This document shows positions 9,614 through 19,600 of a DNA stretch of 35,178 nt, piece by piece. The first letter of the stretch is position 1, and every line of letters starts with the position of its first letter. The stretch spans positions 1-35,178 of the forward strand of contig JAPPBZ010000181.1 in NCBI GenBank assembly GCA_026702635.1, in the 5' to 3' direction. The stretch is from Bacteroidota bacterium. GTDB taxonomy: Bacteria; Bacteroidota; Rhodothermia; Rhodothermales; Bin80. The translations under genes were made by a program, and so were the position numbers. A model generated the notes under the pieces. It had not been told where the DNA came from. It was given only the letters and a program-made list of their open reading frames with translations, and did not search any database.

Positions 9614-9796
9614 TTACGCTCTGTCGGACCGGTTATCACAGGAGACGTAAACCTGTTTTCCAAAATCTTTCGTCATTTTTTCAACCATACGAAATACGAT
9701 GAGTCGGCCCCCAGCCTTGCGCGTTGTGTCCGACCCCCAAAGATCTGAGAGCAGATCATTGAAGATCTCTTCCTTGACTACGGACATGCATTCCAT
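9614..9796 (-). CDS. Possible small gene or gene remnant (60 residues)
   Basis: An open frame of 60 residues beginning MECMSVVKEEIFNDLL. The middle (LIVFRMVEKMTKDFGKQVYV) reads like a folded protein, but there is no clear ribosome binding site. It stands alone between the terminator of the first giant gene and the shared upstream element. I do not recognise the family. A neighbouring frame stays open just beyond it, so it could be the frameshifted tail of a lost gene. Coding status is doubtful. Confidence 0.22.
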   Translation of the reverse strand: MECMSVVKEEIFNDLLSDLWGSDTTRKAGGRLIVFRMVEKMTKDFGKQVYVSCDNRSDRA

Positions 9797-9914
9797 TTGA
9801 AGATTTTATAATTGGGTAGCATAGTCCCGGGTTTGATTTTCAGAACCATTCCTACCCCCTCCTGCCTCCCACCCGTGGATTACAGTAATTATTCACCCAG
9901 ATCCCCTAAACCAA

Positions 9915-9948
9915 AAGCGCCCCGATACCGAGAGGTACCGGGGCGCTT
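9915..9948 (-). terminator. Rho-independent terminator of giant gene 1
   Basis: A 15-bp stem (arms 9915-9929 and 9934-9948, one G-T pair) with a 4-base loop. On the minus strand the stem AAGCGCCCCGGTACC ... GGTATCGGGGCGCTT runs into TTGGTTTAGG, giving a short T-run. It lies 38 bases past the stop codon. Confidence 0.85.
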
Positions 9949-9960
9949 CGTTTGAAGCTT

Positions 9961-9977
9961 GAGTAGCTAAGCTACTC
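9961..9977 (-). repeat. 17-base palindrome between stop codon and terminator, copy 1
   Basis: GAGTAGCTAAGCTACTC is a perfect 8+8 inverted repeat around one central base. It sits 9 bases past the stop codon and before the terminator hairpin. An identical copy follows the second giant gene. It could protect the transcript 3' end. Confidence 0.5.
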
Positions 9978-9985
9978 GATCTGCT

Positions 9986-12900
9986 TTACTTCACCAGCGT
10001 CATGCGACCTGTCTTCACATACCTGCTCTCTGCACCAGTTGCAATCATCCGGTACAGATAGGTCCCTGAGGCAAGATTCACCGCGTTGAGCTCGATGCTC
10101 CGGTTTGCTCCTGCTTCAAATTCCTTCGCTGGCAACGTCATCACTTCCCGACCCAGCATGTCCACAATCTGCAGACTTACCTGTGCCGTCTCCGGAAGGT
10201 CAAACTGGATCCGTGTCGACGGATTGAACGGGTTCGGATAGTTTCCGTGCAGAGTGAACTCCGTCGGAAGCTCTTCCGTGTCGATGACGTCGGTCACCAC
10301 AAAGCTCGAAACCCGATCGCCGTTCACATCTACGCCGTAGACCTCCAGTGCAGCTGCCAAATTCGACAGGTTCAAGATCACAGCCTCTCCCTGACGTCCT
10401 GACAGATCCAACTGGAATACCGCAATCTCCATGTTGTCCGCTCCGGTCACCTGGAGATTGACAAAGCCCGGCTCAAACTGGAGGTACTTCGTGGTCTGGT
10501 CGAATGCAAGCTGTCTGGCCACGATCCGCTCCACATGGTTACCGTCGTAAGGATCCAACAAATTGATATTCACCGCTGGTGCATCCCCAGAACCATGAAC
10601 CAGAATCGCCTCCACCATATTGGTGGCTGTGGACGTCTTTCTGGTCTCAATCGTCTTCACCCTTACATCATTCGCGGCGAGCGCGCCATGAACGATGACC
10701 GCATAACTCTTATCGGCCTGCAGCGTGAGGAGTTCAATCCCGATCTCCAGATCGGCAGGAGCACCCACCGGCTGAATCTGCACTTGATGCGACCCTGCGC
10801 TAACCATCGTATGCCCGGTCGCATTCTGGAAAGTCAGTCCAGAAAGAAGCGGCGCACCATCCAGGGACACTTCCACCGGAACCGGTATCACCGCGTTGTG
10901 AATAAGCTGAACCTCTGCCAACCCGCCTATGATTTCATCCCGGTGAATCGGATTCTCAAGCCCATTTGCAGCAATCCCCAGGATCGCACACGTTCCAACA
11001 TCAACACTCTCCTGCGTTAGATTCAGGACCCCATTCACATAACCGTTCTCCGCAAATGACGCTTCGTTCGTCCCGGTGATTTGGGTCCCAGCCAAACGCG
11101 CATTTCCCCCTCCACAATCCCATTGCACCATGCGCAGCCTGCTATCATCAAATACGTTCACGAGTCCGTCGGCAGCAACACGAATATGGAGATTCTGACC
11201 CAGCACCTCTGTGGACTGCACCTTCCAGAAGATGTCCGCGTGTGCATCCAGCGTCAGTGAACCACCCTGTGTAGGAACCAGGATATTATCTACGGGCCAG
11301 GATATATCTCCAGATCCCATCATTGGAGTCACCGTGACAGGCATCGCTGCCGACAGTTGATCCTCCAGTTGAAGGATCAGTGGGCGATAATGAGCCTGAT
11401 CCCCCTTCATACCGCCAACCGGGAACAGGTAACCACCGCTCAGTTCACCGCTACCAGAATTCCCATGGATCACATAACGGGAAACTTCAGCGAACAGATG
11501 TGCTCGGCGAGTGCCCCCTTTGATGACGCTGGCACAACTCTCACCAGCTGCACAGGTCATCAGGGCATTATTCCGTCCCCTGACGTCCTCTTCGATCCCC
11601 GCGTTCTTCACGGTCCATGTATACATACCGCTGATGATTCCACGCGTCAGGGTCAACGTACTCGAGCCCCCTTGTGCTACATTGTGGCCAAGCATGATTC
11701 CCGCCGAATTGTTCACCACGACATTTCCAACATCAACCGCGGAACTGACCATCTGGGACTCTTCTCCAGAGAATTCAAGATCTGCATTGAGCATATAGTT
11801 TTCCGAGGTCAGACCGAAGTTGAAGTCTCCCTTCAGTGTCAGCTTCGTACCACTCTGCGTCGAGTAGCGAGCCGCATGGCCCGTCCCGGAGGTCATGAAT
11901 GCACCTGTGACGGTTTTATCCGTGTTTGCACTCAGGTGTGCACCACCTTTAGGATCATGCTCGTTGATACCACCCGTCTGCGTAGTCACCTGGGAGTAGT
12001 CTCCCCCAACCGTAACCGAATTCCTGTTCGCTGCATCTCCGCCTCGGGAGGAAAATCCTCCATCGCCGCTGATCGCGAGATCTCCCTTGAATGTGAGAGT
12101 CTTAAGCTCCTGATAGATCGCGGAAGAACTGACAGCCACATCTTTGTTGACCTTGGCTTTCGTCCCGCGGAATTCGACCGCCCCGTTAGATGCGTTCAGC
12201 GAGTCCACCGTTACGTTATCTCCTGAGCCAACAACATACAAGGTTCCGTTCCAGTTGGCAGCATTGCCAGCATTGACGGCGTTTTTATTCGGAGTTGCCG
12301 CCCCATTATAGACGATCGTGTCAAAACTCGAACCGATTATCTCGGTTTGTTTACTTCCCATCGGTACATGAACCATCCCCACGACCGAGCCTTTTGCTTT
12401 GACGTCCAGTTTCACATGAGGCCGTGCATCAGTACCAATCGGATATTGCCAATCGCCATGCAGACCGTCCTTCGGATTCGTCGTTTCGGGACCTAACTGG
12501 AGAGCACCGGCTCCCACATCAATCGTCCCCCTTCCACCATTATCACCATCTCCACCAACGGTAGCAAGCGCAGTGGCATTGTTCAGATCCATGCTGGTGG
12601 CCGTTCCAAGTACATGGAGACCTCCACCGCCAGTCCCGACCTTTCCTGCTTCCTTGTCGGCTACCGCAACCTCCACAAAGCCGTTCACCATTACGTTGTT
12701 GCCATTGGCGTGCAGTTCCCCATTGTCTACCTTGAGGAACGGGGAAACACCAGACACACTTGGCATACCAATCGTCAGATGCGAGCCGTCTCCTTTCAGG
12801 TGCAGATGTCCCTTGAAGATGTGGACCCCCTCAACGAGGGATTTCGCCTCGTTGACGATAATGACCGCATCTTTATGGTCCACCGCTACTTTACGCGCAT

Positions 12901-15622
12901 GAGAAGACCACTCCATGCCTGCCGTGCGTTCTCCCTCCGTCACGTACTTCAGGATATATCCATCCTTAGCCGCAGCATTGGGCGTCGTCACGTCTGCGCC
13001 AATACTTCCTGGCTCGTTTGTATCCAGGCTCAGAGTGCCATCCTTCGCCGTAAGGAAATCAGTGACCGTCAACGTATGGTCATCATCTCCTCCGACTTCA
13101 AACAGAACCACATCCCCCTTGCAAAGTCCGAAATTATCTACCTCGGTCACCTGATCAAGGCGAAACTCGCCGTCATCGATATGGATGGACAGTGACGCCA
13201 GAGCATGACTGACGTTAACAAGGTCAGTCCTCCGGGTCCCATAGACGAGTTTCGTCAGCATTGAACCGTCACCGAGTGCGCCATCCAGCTCGCCCTGAAG
13301 AATCAGCCCTGCAGTGACCGTGACACTATTAGTCGCATCGGACTCAAGTTCGGCCCCGTCTGCAACATGCAGCGTCGCGACCGTCAATGCTCCATTGACT
13401 TCCAGGTCCTCCTGCGTCACCAATGCGTCAAGTGTCAATGCAGCACCATCGACCACATGCCCATCGTCATCGGACAGTATCAGGCGGGTCCCGGCGTTCA
13501 GCGAAAAGATGTTTGAACACATCCCCTCATCCAGGGCCACTGCTGCCGATTCCATTTCGATCGGGTTACCCGACGCAAAAATGTCTCCGTCCAATCTCAA
13601 ATTGTGGGCCGAAATGACATCATTGGCCCCCATGTCTGCACCCAAAACAATTCTGTATGTCGTTTCGCCCATCCCCTCTGTGAGCTCTGCTTCAATGACC
13701 AGGTCTCGTTGAATATGAGACATCATGGCGGAATTCGTATTTCCTGCGGGTCTTGCCGCGAAAATCACACGAGGAGCACAGCGCGTATCGGCTCGGTTCA
13801 TTGCAGAGTTCACATTAGCGATCACATTGGACTGTACATGCAAATCCTCCTCTATTGTCACTTCATCTTGAAACTGCACACCGGGAATATAAAATCCTCG
13901 TCCCGCGGTCACATTATTCAGGGTTTTGAAGAACCGCATATCCGAAGTCCCATGGTCCACAAACACATTCTCAGTATTGTTGGCACTTATCGTGAACGTT
14001 GCAGAGCTTGGCGTTCCCGGACGTGCATTCACCAATTCACCTAGCGACACAATGATCGTCTCAGCGGCCTCCTCGTCAGTATCATAATTTATTTGGACGT
14101 TAGTCCTTGCTTCGGTATCCCCGCTCGCAATTGTAAGTTCGGTCGCACCGACTTCGTAGTCGTTATCACTACCATCAGCGGCAATAGTGGCTGTTCCACT
14201 AAAGATCAGCGGGACTGTCACATCAAGACCACCTGGATGTACCTTGCTAAGGGTTGCTGTCAGCCTCGCCAGATCACCCTCTATCACTGTTCTAGGAGAT
14301 GCCTCCAGACTCACTACGGGCTCATCTACGACTATAACAAAAACATTGTCCAATGTGGAACGATAGTCACAAGTAAACGGAACGTCTTCGTCGGCCGTTG
14401 CTAGCTTGATTCCTCTCCGAACAGTAGTGGCAACCTGGGTGCCGGTCCCGTCATCCGCGGTCCGCGCCGTACCGAACGTGGCCGGGAACGTATTGGTCGG
14501 TAGTTCTCCATCCTCCAGGATCACACTCCCGCTGACTGTAGCATTGCCCTCAAATACAACCCGGGAATCATTCCACTGGACCACATCACCATCAACCTCG
14601 ACACTATTCCTGAAAATGAAGTCCGTCGTGATATCTCCTCCCTCGGTAGGACTATTGATACTTCCTGCGACCGTTAAGTCGCTAATCCTTCCAAGCTCAA
14701 AACAGATATTCCCCGACGCAATTGCACGAACCTCATTGTCGATCTCCCCGCCACCTGTAATTCTAACGCAATCGTCGTGATCAGCCTCATTCTTGTCGTT
14801 GGGCATATAATCACTACTCATGTGAAAGAAGCCCGCTTCCCGTTCCGCATTCTGATACGCAATCCAGACCACACCCGAACCGTCAATCGTGCCATTCACA
14901 GTTAGTATCCCCCTCGGGTCATCCTTCGGCGACTTGCTCAATGGAACGCGCAGATCAATCAGATTCCCGGCTGTGCCCACAGTCAAGGTTGCTCCACTGT
15001 TGACCGTCAACGAATCTACGCGAAGTGTTGCACCATCGGCCGGTCCTTCTATGGTAAGATCTTCCGCGACCACGAGTGCGCCAATCGTTGTCGTTCCAGT
15101 CGGGGCGGTCAGAGTCCCGGAAATCTTCAGCCGAGATGCCGGATTTTTCTCGTTTGGAGCTGGATCAACGAGTAAAGGGTTCGCACTTACATTTTCACTG
15201 TCAACATCCTCGAATTGAACGGTAGCCAACGAGTCAAGCTCAAATTGACCACCCGTCCCAATTCCAAACTCGCCTGTGAATTCCAGTGTGCCCGCCACAC
15301 GATCTCCGCTACCTCGCACATAGGCACCAAAACGTTGTAGGGTCGTCAGATCGGCGGAAGGTGACGCAACCGTGACGACCCCACCTGGCCTCCGAACCCG
15401 GATCAGGATGACATCCCCTGCAGTAGTGGCAGAGCTCACTGCCTGATCCAATAAACATGGAGTCGGGTGACCACCATTGGTTTCGGTACTAGCACAAGCA
15501 GAGCCGCTACCATTATCTGGATCCACGTAGTAGGTGGTTTGTGCGAACGCTCCAGAGGCAAAGAACAGCATGGCAAGCAATGCCACGCAACCAGCCCCCA
15601 CAAAGTTAGCGGTGTATTTCAT
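9986..15622 (-). CDS. Giant secreted surface protein 1 with Calx-beta, DUF4397-like and T9SS sorting domains
   Basis: Predicted secreted, cell-surface protein of 1878 residues. A signal peptide (residues 1-27, ...ASGAFA|QTTYY) precedes a right-handed beta-helix-like stalk with repeated LTVGTAG/LTVNGTIDG-type turns. Residues ~430-550 resemble a Calx-beta domain (VVSLEASPRTVIEGD ... DEEAAETIIVSL). More stalk follows (~560-1480), then a segment with GYLFPVGG and YRPLILQL, a DUF4397-like domain (~1560-1750, AEVQLIHNAVIPVPVEVSLDG) and a T9SS type A sorting domain (~1787-1878, GNYPNPFNPSTRIQFDLPE ... GTYLYRM ... RMTLVK). The sorting domain directs export across the outer membrane and attachment to the surface. 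It is a tandem paralogue of the 22349-16692 gene; the stretch around residues 1060-1270 is the most diverged. Adhesion or surface-layer structure is an inference from architecture. Confidence 0.9.
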   Translation of the reverse strand: MKYTANFVGAGCVALLAMLFFASGAFAQTTYYVDPDNGSGSACASTETNGGHPTPCLLDQAVSSATTAGDVILIRVRRPGGVVTVASPSADLTTLQRFGAYVRGSGDRVAGTLEFTGEFGIGTGGQFELDSLATVQFEDVDSENVSANPLLVDPAPNEKNPASRLKISGTLTAPTGTTTIGALVVAEDLTIEGPADGATLRVDSLTVNSGATLTVGTAGNLIDLRVPLSKSPKDDPRGILTVNGTIDGSGVVWIAYQNAEREAGFFHMSSDYMPNDKNEADHDDCVRITGGGEIDNEVRAIASGNICFELGRISDLTVAGSINSPTEGGDITTDFIFRNSVEVDGDVVQWNDSRVVFEGNATVSGSVILEDGELPTNTFPATFGTARTADDGTGTQVATTVRRGIKLATADEDVPFTCDYRSTLDNVFVIVVDEPVVSLEASPRTVIEGDLARLTATLSKVHPGGLDVTVPLIFSGTATIAADGSDNDYEVGATELTIASGDTEARTNVQINYDTDEEAAETIIVSLGELVNARPGTPSSATFTISANNTENVFVDHGTSDMRFFKTLNNVTAGRGFYIPGVQFQDEVTIEEDLHVQSNVIANVNSAMNRADTRCAPRVIFAARPAGNTNSAMMSHIQRDLVIEAELTEGMGETTYRIVLGADMGANDVISAHNLRLDGDIFASGNPIEMESAAVALDEGMCSNIFSLNAGTRLILSDDDGHVVDGAALTLDALVTQEDLEVNGALTVATLHVADGAELESDATNSVTVTAGLILQGELDGALGDGSMLTKLVYGTRRTDLVNVSHALASLSIHIDDGEFRLDQVTEVDNFGLCKGDVVLFEVGGDDDHTLTVTDFLTAKDGTLSLDTNEPGSIGADVTTPNAAAKDGYILKYVTEGERTAGMEWSSHARKVAVDHKDAVIIVNEAKSLVEGVHIFKGHLHLKGDGSHLTIGMPSVSGVSPFLKVDNGELHANGNNVMVNGFVEVAVADKEAGKVGTGGGGLHVLGTATSMDLNNATALATVGGDGDNGGRGTIDVGAGALQLGPETTNPKDGLHGDWQYPIGTDARPHVKLDVKAKGSVVGMVHVPMGSKQTEIIGSSFDTIVYNGAATPNKNAVNAGNAANWNGTLYVVGSGDNVTVDSLNASNGAVEFRGTKAKVNKDVAVSSSAIYQELKTLTFKGDLAISGDGGFSSRGGDAANRNSVTVGGDYSQVTTQTGGINEHDPKGGAHLSANTDKTVTGAFMTSGTGHAARYSTQSGTKLTLKGDFNFGLTSENYMLNADLEFSGEESQMVSSAVDVGNVVVNNSAGIMLGHNVAQGGSSTLTLTRGIISGMYTWTVKNAGIEEDVRGRNNALMTCAAGESCASVIKGGTRRAHLFAEVSRYVIHGNSGSGELSGGYLFPVGGMKGDQAHYRPLILQLEDQLSAAMPVTVTPMMGSGDISWPVDNILVPTQGGSLTLDAHADIFWKVQSTEVLGQNLHIRVAADGLVNVFDDSRLRMVQWDCGGGNARLAGTQITGTNEASFAENGYVNGVLNLTQESVDVGTCAILGIAANGLENPIHRDEIIGGLAEVQLIHNAVIPVPVEVSLDGAPLLSGLTFQNATGHTMVSAGSHQVQIQPVGAPADLEIGIELLTLQADKSYAVIVHGALAANDVRVKTIETRKTSTATNMVEAILVHGSGDAPAVNINLLDPYDGNHVERIVARQLAFDQTTKYLQFEPGFVNLQVTGADNMEIAVFQLDLSGRQGEAVILNLSNLAAALEVYGVDVNGDRVSSFVVTDVIDTEELPTEFTLHGNYPNPFNPSTRIQFDLPETAQVSLQIVDMLGREVMTLPAKEFEAGANRSIELNAVNLASGTYLYRMIATGAESRYVKTGRMTLVK

Positions 15623-15725
15623 GTGTTCGGGCCTCTGCCCGTTGAGTTATGAGTTTAGATTTGGTTTGAATAGAATAGCAGCAGAGATACCTAATATTTT
15701 ATAGGTGCCTTATTTATATCGGGGA

Positions 15726-15733
15726 CAAATATA
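15726..15733 (-). promoter_or_regulatory. Candidate -7 promoter box upstream of giant gene 1
   Basis: The coding strand reads TATATTTG, matching TAnnTTTG, about 104 bases upstream of the start codon at the gene-proximal edge of the shared upstream element. Motif match only. Confidence 0.3.
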
Positions 15734-15957
15734 CAATTGCACGCGAACATCCAGGCAGTACCGAATGATCTCCCTGCAACGGGGGCCTCCAGCTCTGCCT
15801 TGTACATACAAAGAAAGCCCGGAAAATGGGCATTCTCCCGCGTGCCCAAGCGAGTGGCTATAGACCCCCAATCAGGTGACTGGTTTGGGCATAATGCGAT
15901 TCATTCTGTGCTTTGCGGGTTTGGGTTTCGATCCCCTTGATTTGACCTTGAAATAAC
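15733..15957 (-). repeat. Shared upstream element, copy 2 (upstream of giant gene 1)
   Basis: A 225-bp counterpart of 9332-9561. The invariant cores are TGGTTTGGGCATAATGCG at 15881-15898 and AAAGAAAGCCCGGA at 15810-15823. Similarity stops abruptly at both edges: the flanks (15721-15732 and 15958 onward) have no match in copy 1. A short potential stem GCCC/GGGC followed by TTTCTTT on the coding strand is kept in copy 1 as GTCC/GGGC, that is with a G-T pair. No copy is visible upstream of the second giant gene. Confidence 0.75.
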
Positions 15958-15964
15958 CTAGCTC

Positions 15965-16483
15965 AGGATCGATCTCCTCGTCGACGCGGCGGGGATTGTA
16001 GCTGTAGAAGCCCTTCAGACTGCGGCGGTAGCCGCGTGCACCGGCATGGCCCTTGAAGGGATCGTAAGTTTAGGAGAGAATCTGATTTATGTTTGCGCCG
16101 GTGAACGTACGGCAAAGGATGCTGCTCTTGATGTGGGGAAAAATATGGCGAAAAAAGGAGCCCTGTCTGCCGCGGGCTAGCCGTAGTATCCGTAGCGATC
16201 GCTTGTGGGGCCGGTCCTGTGCTTTCGAATATGGCTCTGGTCTTGATTACGATTAGGGGGGACTGTTTACGTGATTGGTGCAATCAACCAGATTGCCGGG
16301 GCATACAGAGAGACTCGGCCGGGGTTAGAAACTTCTATGGCGTAGCGAATACTCTACTCGGCAAAAGATGGACTCTGGTACTTAGAAAAAGGCCATCAAC
16401 GAGCTATTGAGTGGGCACCGGTGTCGAGGCCTCTCTCAACACTGGCAGAGATGTCAGCAATTTCTCTTTGTCCGGCAGGTTGA
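15965..16483 (+). pseudogene. Decayed gene fragment, probably membrane-associated
   Basis: A protein-like reading survives across this stretch but is broken. Frame one runs from ~15965 to the stop at 16178 (GIVAVEALQTAAVAACTGMALEG ... DVGKNMAKKGALSAAG). It continues two bases out of frame from 16180 to about 16260 (AVVSVAIACGAGPVLSNMALVLITI), then returns to the first frame (VIGAINQIAGAYRETRPGL). A TAG at 16343 and a final TGA at 16481 follow. No start codon is visible; the 5' end is cut off about where the shared upstream element ends. The Ala/Gly-rich hydrophobic stretches suggest membrane segments. I do not recognise the family. It lies opposite in strand to the giant genes around it. Confidence 0.6.
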
Positions 16484-16620
16484 TTTCACTTTGAATCAAG
16501 CTTAATTCTGGTGCCCCTTTTCATGATCCCAGCCAATAGCAACCAAGCAACGAATTCCTCTGATTGATAGATATAGGCTCCAATAGGAATCCTTCAATCA
16601 ACTTCCTCCCCCTAAACCAA

Positions 16621-16654
16621 AAGCGCCCCGATACCGAGAGGTACCGGGGCGCTT
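16621..16654 (-). terminator. Rho-independent terminator of giant gene 2
   Basis: The same 15-bp stem and 4-base loop as at 9915-9948 (arms 16621-16635 and 16640-16654), followed by TTGGTTTAGG on the minus strand. It lies 38 bases past the stop codon of the second giant gene. Confidence 0.85.
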
Positions 16655-16666
16655 CGTTTGAAGCTT

Positions 16667-16683
16667 GAGTAGCTAAGCTACTC
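16667..16683 (-). repeat. 17-base palindrome between stop codon and terminator, copy 2
   Basis: GAGTAGCTAAGCTACTC, identical in sequence and position to the palindrome at 9961-9977. Confidence 0.5.
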
Positions 16684-16691
16684 GATCTGCT

Positions 16692-19600
16692 TTACTTCAC
16701 CAGCGTCATGCGACCTGTCTTCACATACCTGCTCTCTGCACCAGTTGCAATCATCCGGTACAGATAGGTCCCTGAGGCAAGATTCACCGCGTTGAGCTCG
16801 ATGCTCCGGTTTGCTCCTGCTTCAAATTCCTTCGCTGGCAACGTCATCACTTCCCGACCCAGCATGTCCACAATCTGCAGACTTACCTGTGCCGTCTCCG
16901 GAAGGTCAAACTGGATCCGTGTCGACGGATTGAACGGGTTCGGATAGTTTCCGTGCAGAGTGAACTCCGTCGGAAGCTCTTCCGTGTCGATGACGTCGGT
17001 CACGACAAAGCTCGAAACCCGATCGCCATTCACATCCACGCCGTAGACCTCCAACGCAGCTGCCAAATTCGACAGGTTCAAGATCACAGCCTCGCCCTGG
17101 CGTCCTGACAGATCCAGCTGGAATACCGCAATCTCCATGTTATCCGCTCCAGTCACCTGGAGATTGACAAAGTCCGGATCAAACTGGAGATACTTCGTGG
17201 TCTGGTCGAACGCAAGCTGCCTGGCCACGATCCGCTCCAACTGATTGCTGTCGTAGGGATCCAGCAAGTTGACATTCACCGCCGACGCATCCCCAGAGCC
17301 ATGGACCAGAATCGCCTCCACCATATTGCTGGCTGTGGACGTCTTTCTCGTTTCAATCGTCTTCACAGCATTACTAACAAGCGTGCCATGAGCGATGACC
17401 GCATAACTCTTGTCGGCCTGCAATGTTGGCAGTTCAACAGTAATTCCCTGCTCGGCAGGAACACCCAACGGCTGGAACCGGACCTCATGCGATCCTGCAC
17501 TAACCATCGTGTATCCGGTCGCATTCTGGAAGGTCAATCCAGAAGTAAGCGGCGCACCATCCAGGGACACATCCACCGGAACCGGGATTACTGCGTTGTG
17601 AATGAACTGAACCTCGGCCAACCCGCCGGTGATTTCATCCCGGTGAATCGGATTCTCAAGCCCATTTGCGGCAACCCCCAGGATCGCACACGTTCCAACA
17701 TCAACACTTTCCTGCGTCAGGTTCAGAACCCCATTCACATATCCATTCTCCGCAAACGAATCTTCGTCCGTCCCGACGATTTGGGTGCCAGCCAAACGCG
17801 GATTGCTCCAATCACAATCCCACTGCACCATGCGCAGCCTGCTGTCATCAAATACGTTCACAAGTCCGCCGGCAGCAATACGAATATGGGGATTCTGGTC
17901 CACTGCCTCTTTGAGCTCCACTTTCCAGAAGATGTTCGCATGTGCGTCCAGCGTCAGTAGGCCACCCTGGATGGGAACCAGGATATTATCCGCGGGCCAA
18001 GACGGCATCATATCGTCAGATGCCATCATTGAAGTAACTGTGGCCGGCATCGCTTCCGACAGATCATCCTCGAGTTGAAGGACCAGCGGACGATAATGGG
18101 CCCGATCCCCATTCATACCACCAACAGGGAACAGGTAACCACCGCTCAGTTCACCTCCACCAGAATTCCCGTACATCACATGACGGGCAACTCCAGCAGA
18201 CGCATGGGCGCGGCGAGAGCCTCCTTTGATGACGCTGGCACAACTCGCATCCGTTGCACAGGTCATCAGGGCATTATTCCGTCCCCGGACGTCTTCTTCG
18301 ATACCCGCGTTCTTCACCGTCCACGGATACATACCGCTGATGATTCCACGCGTCAGGGTCAACGTACTCGAGCCTCCTTGCATCACACTGTCGGCAAGCA
18401 CGATTCCCTTCGAGTTGTTCACCACAACATGTCCTAGATCCACCCCCGCACTAGCCATCTGGGACTCCGTTCCTGAGAATTCAAGATCTGCCGCAAGCGC
18501 TTTATCAGAACCTGTCTTGACTGCCGCGAAATGAAAGTCTCCTTTCAAAACCAGATCCGTGTTGGCGTTCGACTCAAACCGGTGTGCACCATCGGCTACC
18601 ATAAAGTCGCCCATGACAGTGAGCGTATTTGAGCCAGCTAGCCCCACACCGTCCTGATGTCCAGCATGCTGCGACCCTGCATTCTGCGTGAAGTCGCCCA
18701 TGACCGTCACCTTCGCATCATCCCAGACCCGCATTCCTCCGGTCTCGCCGAACGTGAGATTGCCGCCAAATTTGAGTGTATTCGCACCGTTCACATAGAT
18801 CCGGGCTGAGGTCAGCGCAACATCTTTCTTGATCTCGATGGCATACGCATCCGTTTTGGGATCCGTCTGGTCATAAAATTCGACCGCCGCATCATTCATC
18901 GCGGCTAGGCTGTCAATCGTCACCTTCCTATCATGGAAGTAAAGCCCGCCACCCCAGTTGCCAGCACCGTTCGCATCCTTCTTCGCGTTCCCGGTCCCGT
19001 CCAGCACAACCGTGTCGAATGCCTCCCCGTTAATCCGGGTTTCCTTACTTCCTTTCGGCACGAAAACCTTGCCCGTCACCGCTCCCATGCCTTTGTCTGA
19101 CTTATTCAGCGTCAGGATCACATCGGGTCGCGCATCACCTTCCAAACCATTCGTAGGTTCCTCGTAAGCTGGACCTAACTGAAGCGCGCCCATCCCCACA
19201 TCAATCGTTCCTTTTACACCCACCGTAGCCATGGCGCTTTCATTATTGTAGAGCTTATTGGTGGTCGTTCCCAGCACATGCAGTTCCCCACCGCCGGTCA
19301 CGATCTTGCCCACTTCCGGCTGGTTGTTACGCATCCCGGTTGCGACCGTCACGGTGCCGTGCACCATCACATTGTTGCCATTGGAATGCAGTTCCGCGTT
19401 GTCAACCATGACGAATGGGCTGACACCAGACACGACTGGCATACCAACCGTCAGATGCGAGCCGTCTCCTTTCAGATGCAGATGTCCATTGAAGATGTGG
19501 ACTCCCTCAACGAGAGATTTCGCCTCGGTGACGATAATGACCGCATCTTTGTGGTCTATCGCCACTTTACGAGCATGAGCAGACCATTCACTGCTTGCCA

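Larger units (their letters stand above)
9903..10297 (-). repeat. 395-bp identical block, copy 1
   Basis: Base-for-base identical to 16609-17003 (constant offset 6706). It covers the last ~104 codons of the giant gene (the T9SS sorting domain), the stop codon, a 17-base palindrome and the terminator. Immediately inward of 10297 about 11 substitutions appear in the next ~170 bp, so the edge of identity is sharp. Confidence 0.9.
16609..17003 (-). repeat. 395-bp identical block, copy 2
   Basis: Identical to 9903-10297, covering the 3' end of the second giant gene, the palindrome and the terminator. Outside the block both the intergenic flank and the upstream coding sequence differ. Confidence 0.9.

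Noticed and set aside
11357..12226. A 289-codon open frame on the plus strand inside giant gene 1, and a similar 234-codon one at 20277-20981
   Set aside because: They lie antisense to long, well-supported genes with signal peptide and sorting domain; their translations lack domain character, and both are explained by codon composition of the opposite strand.
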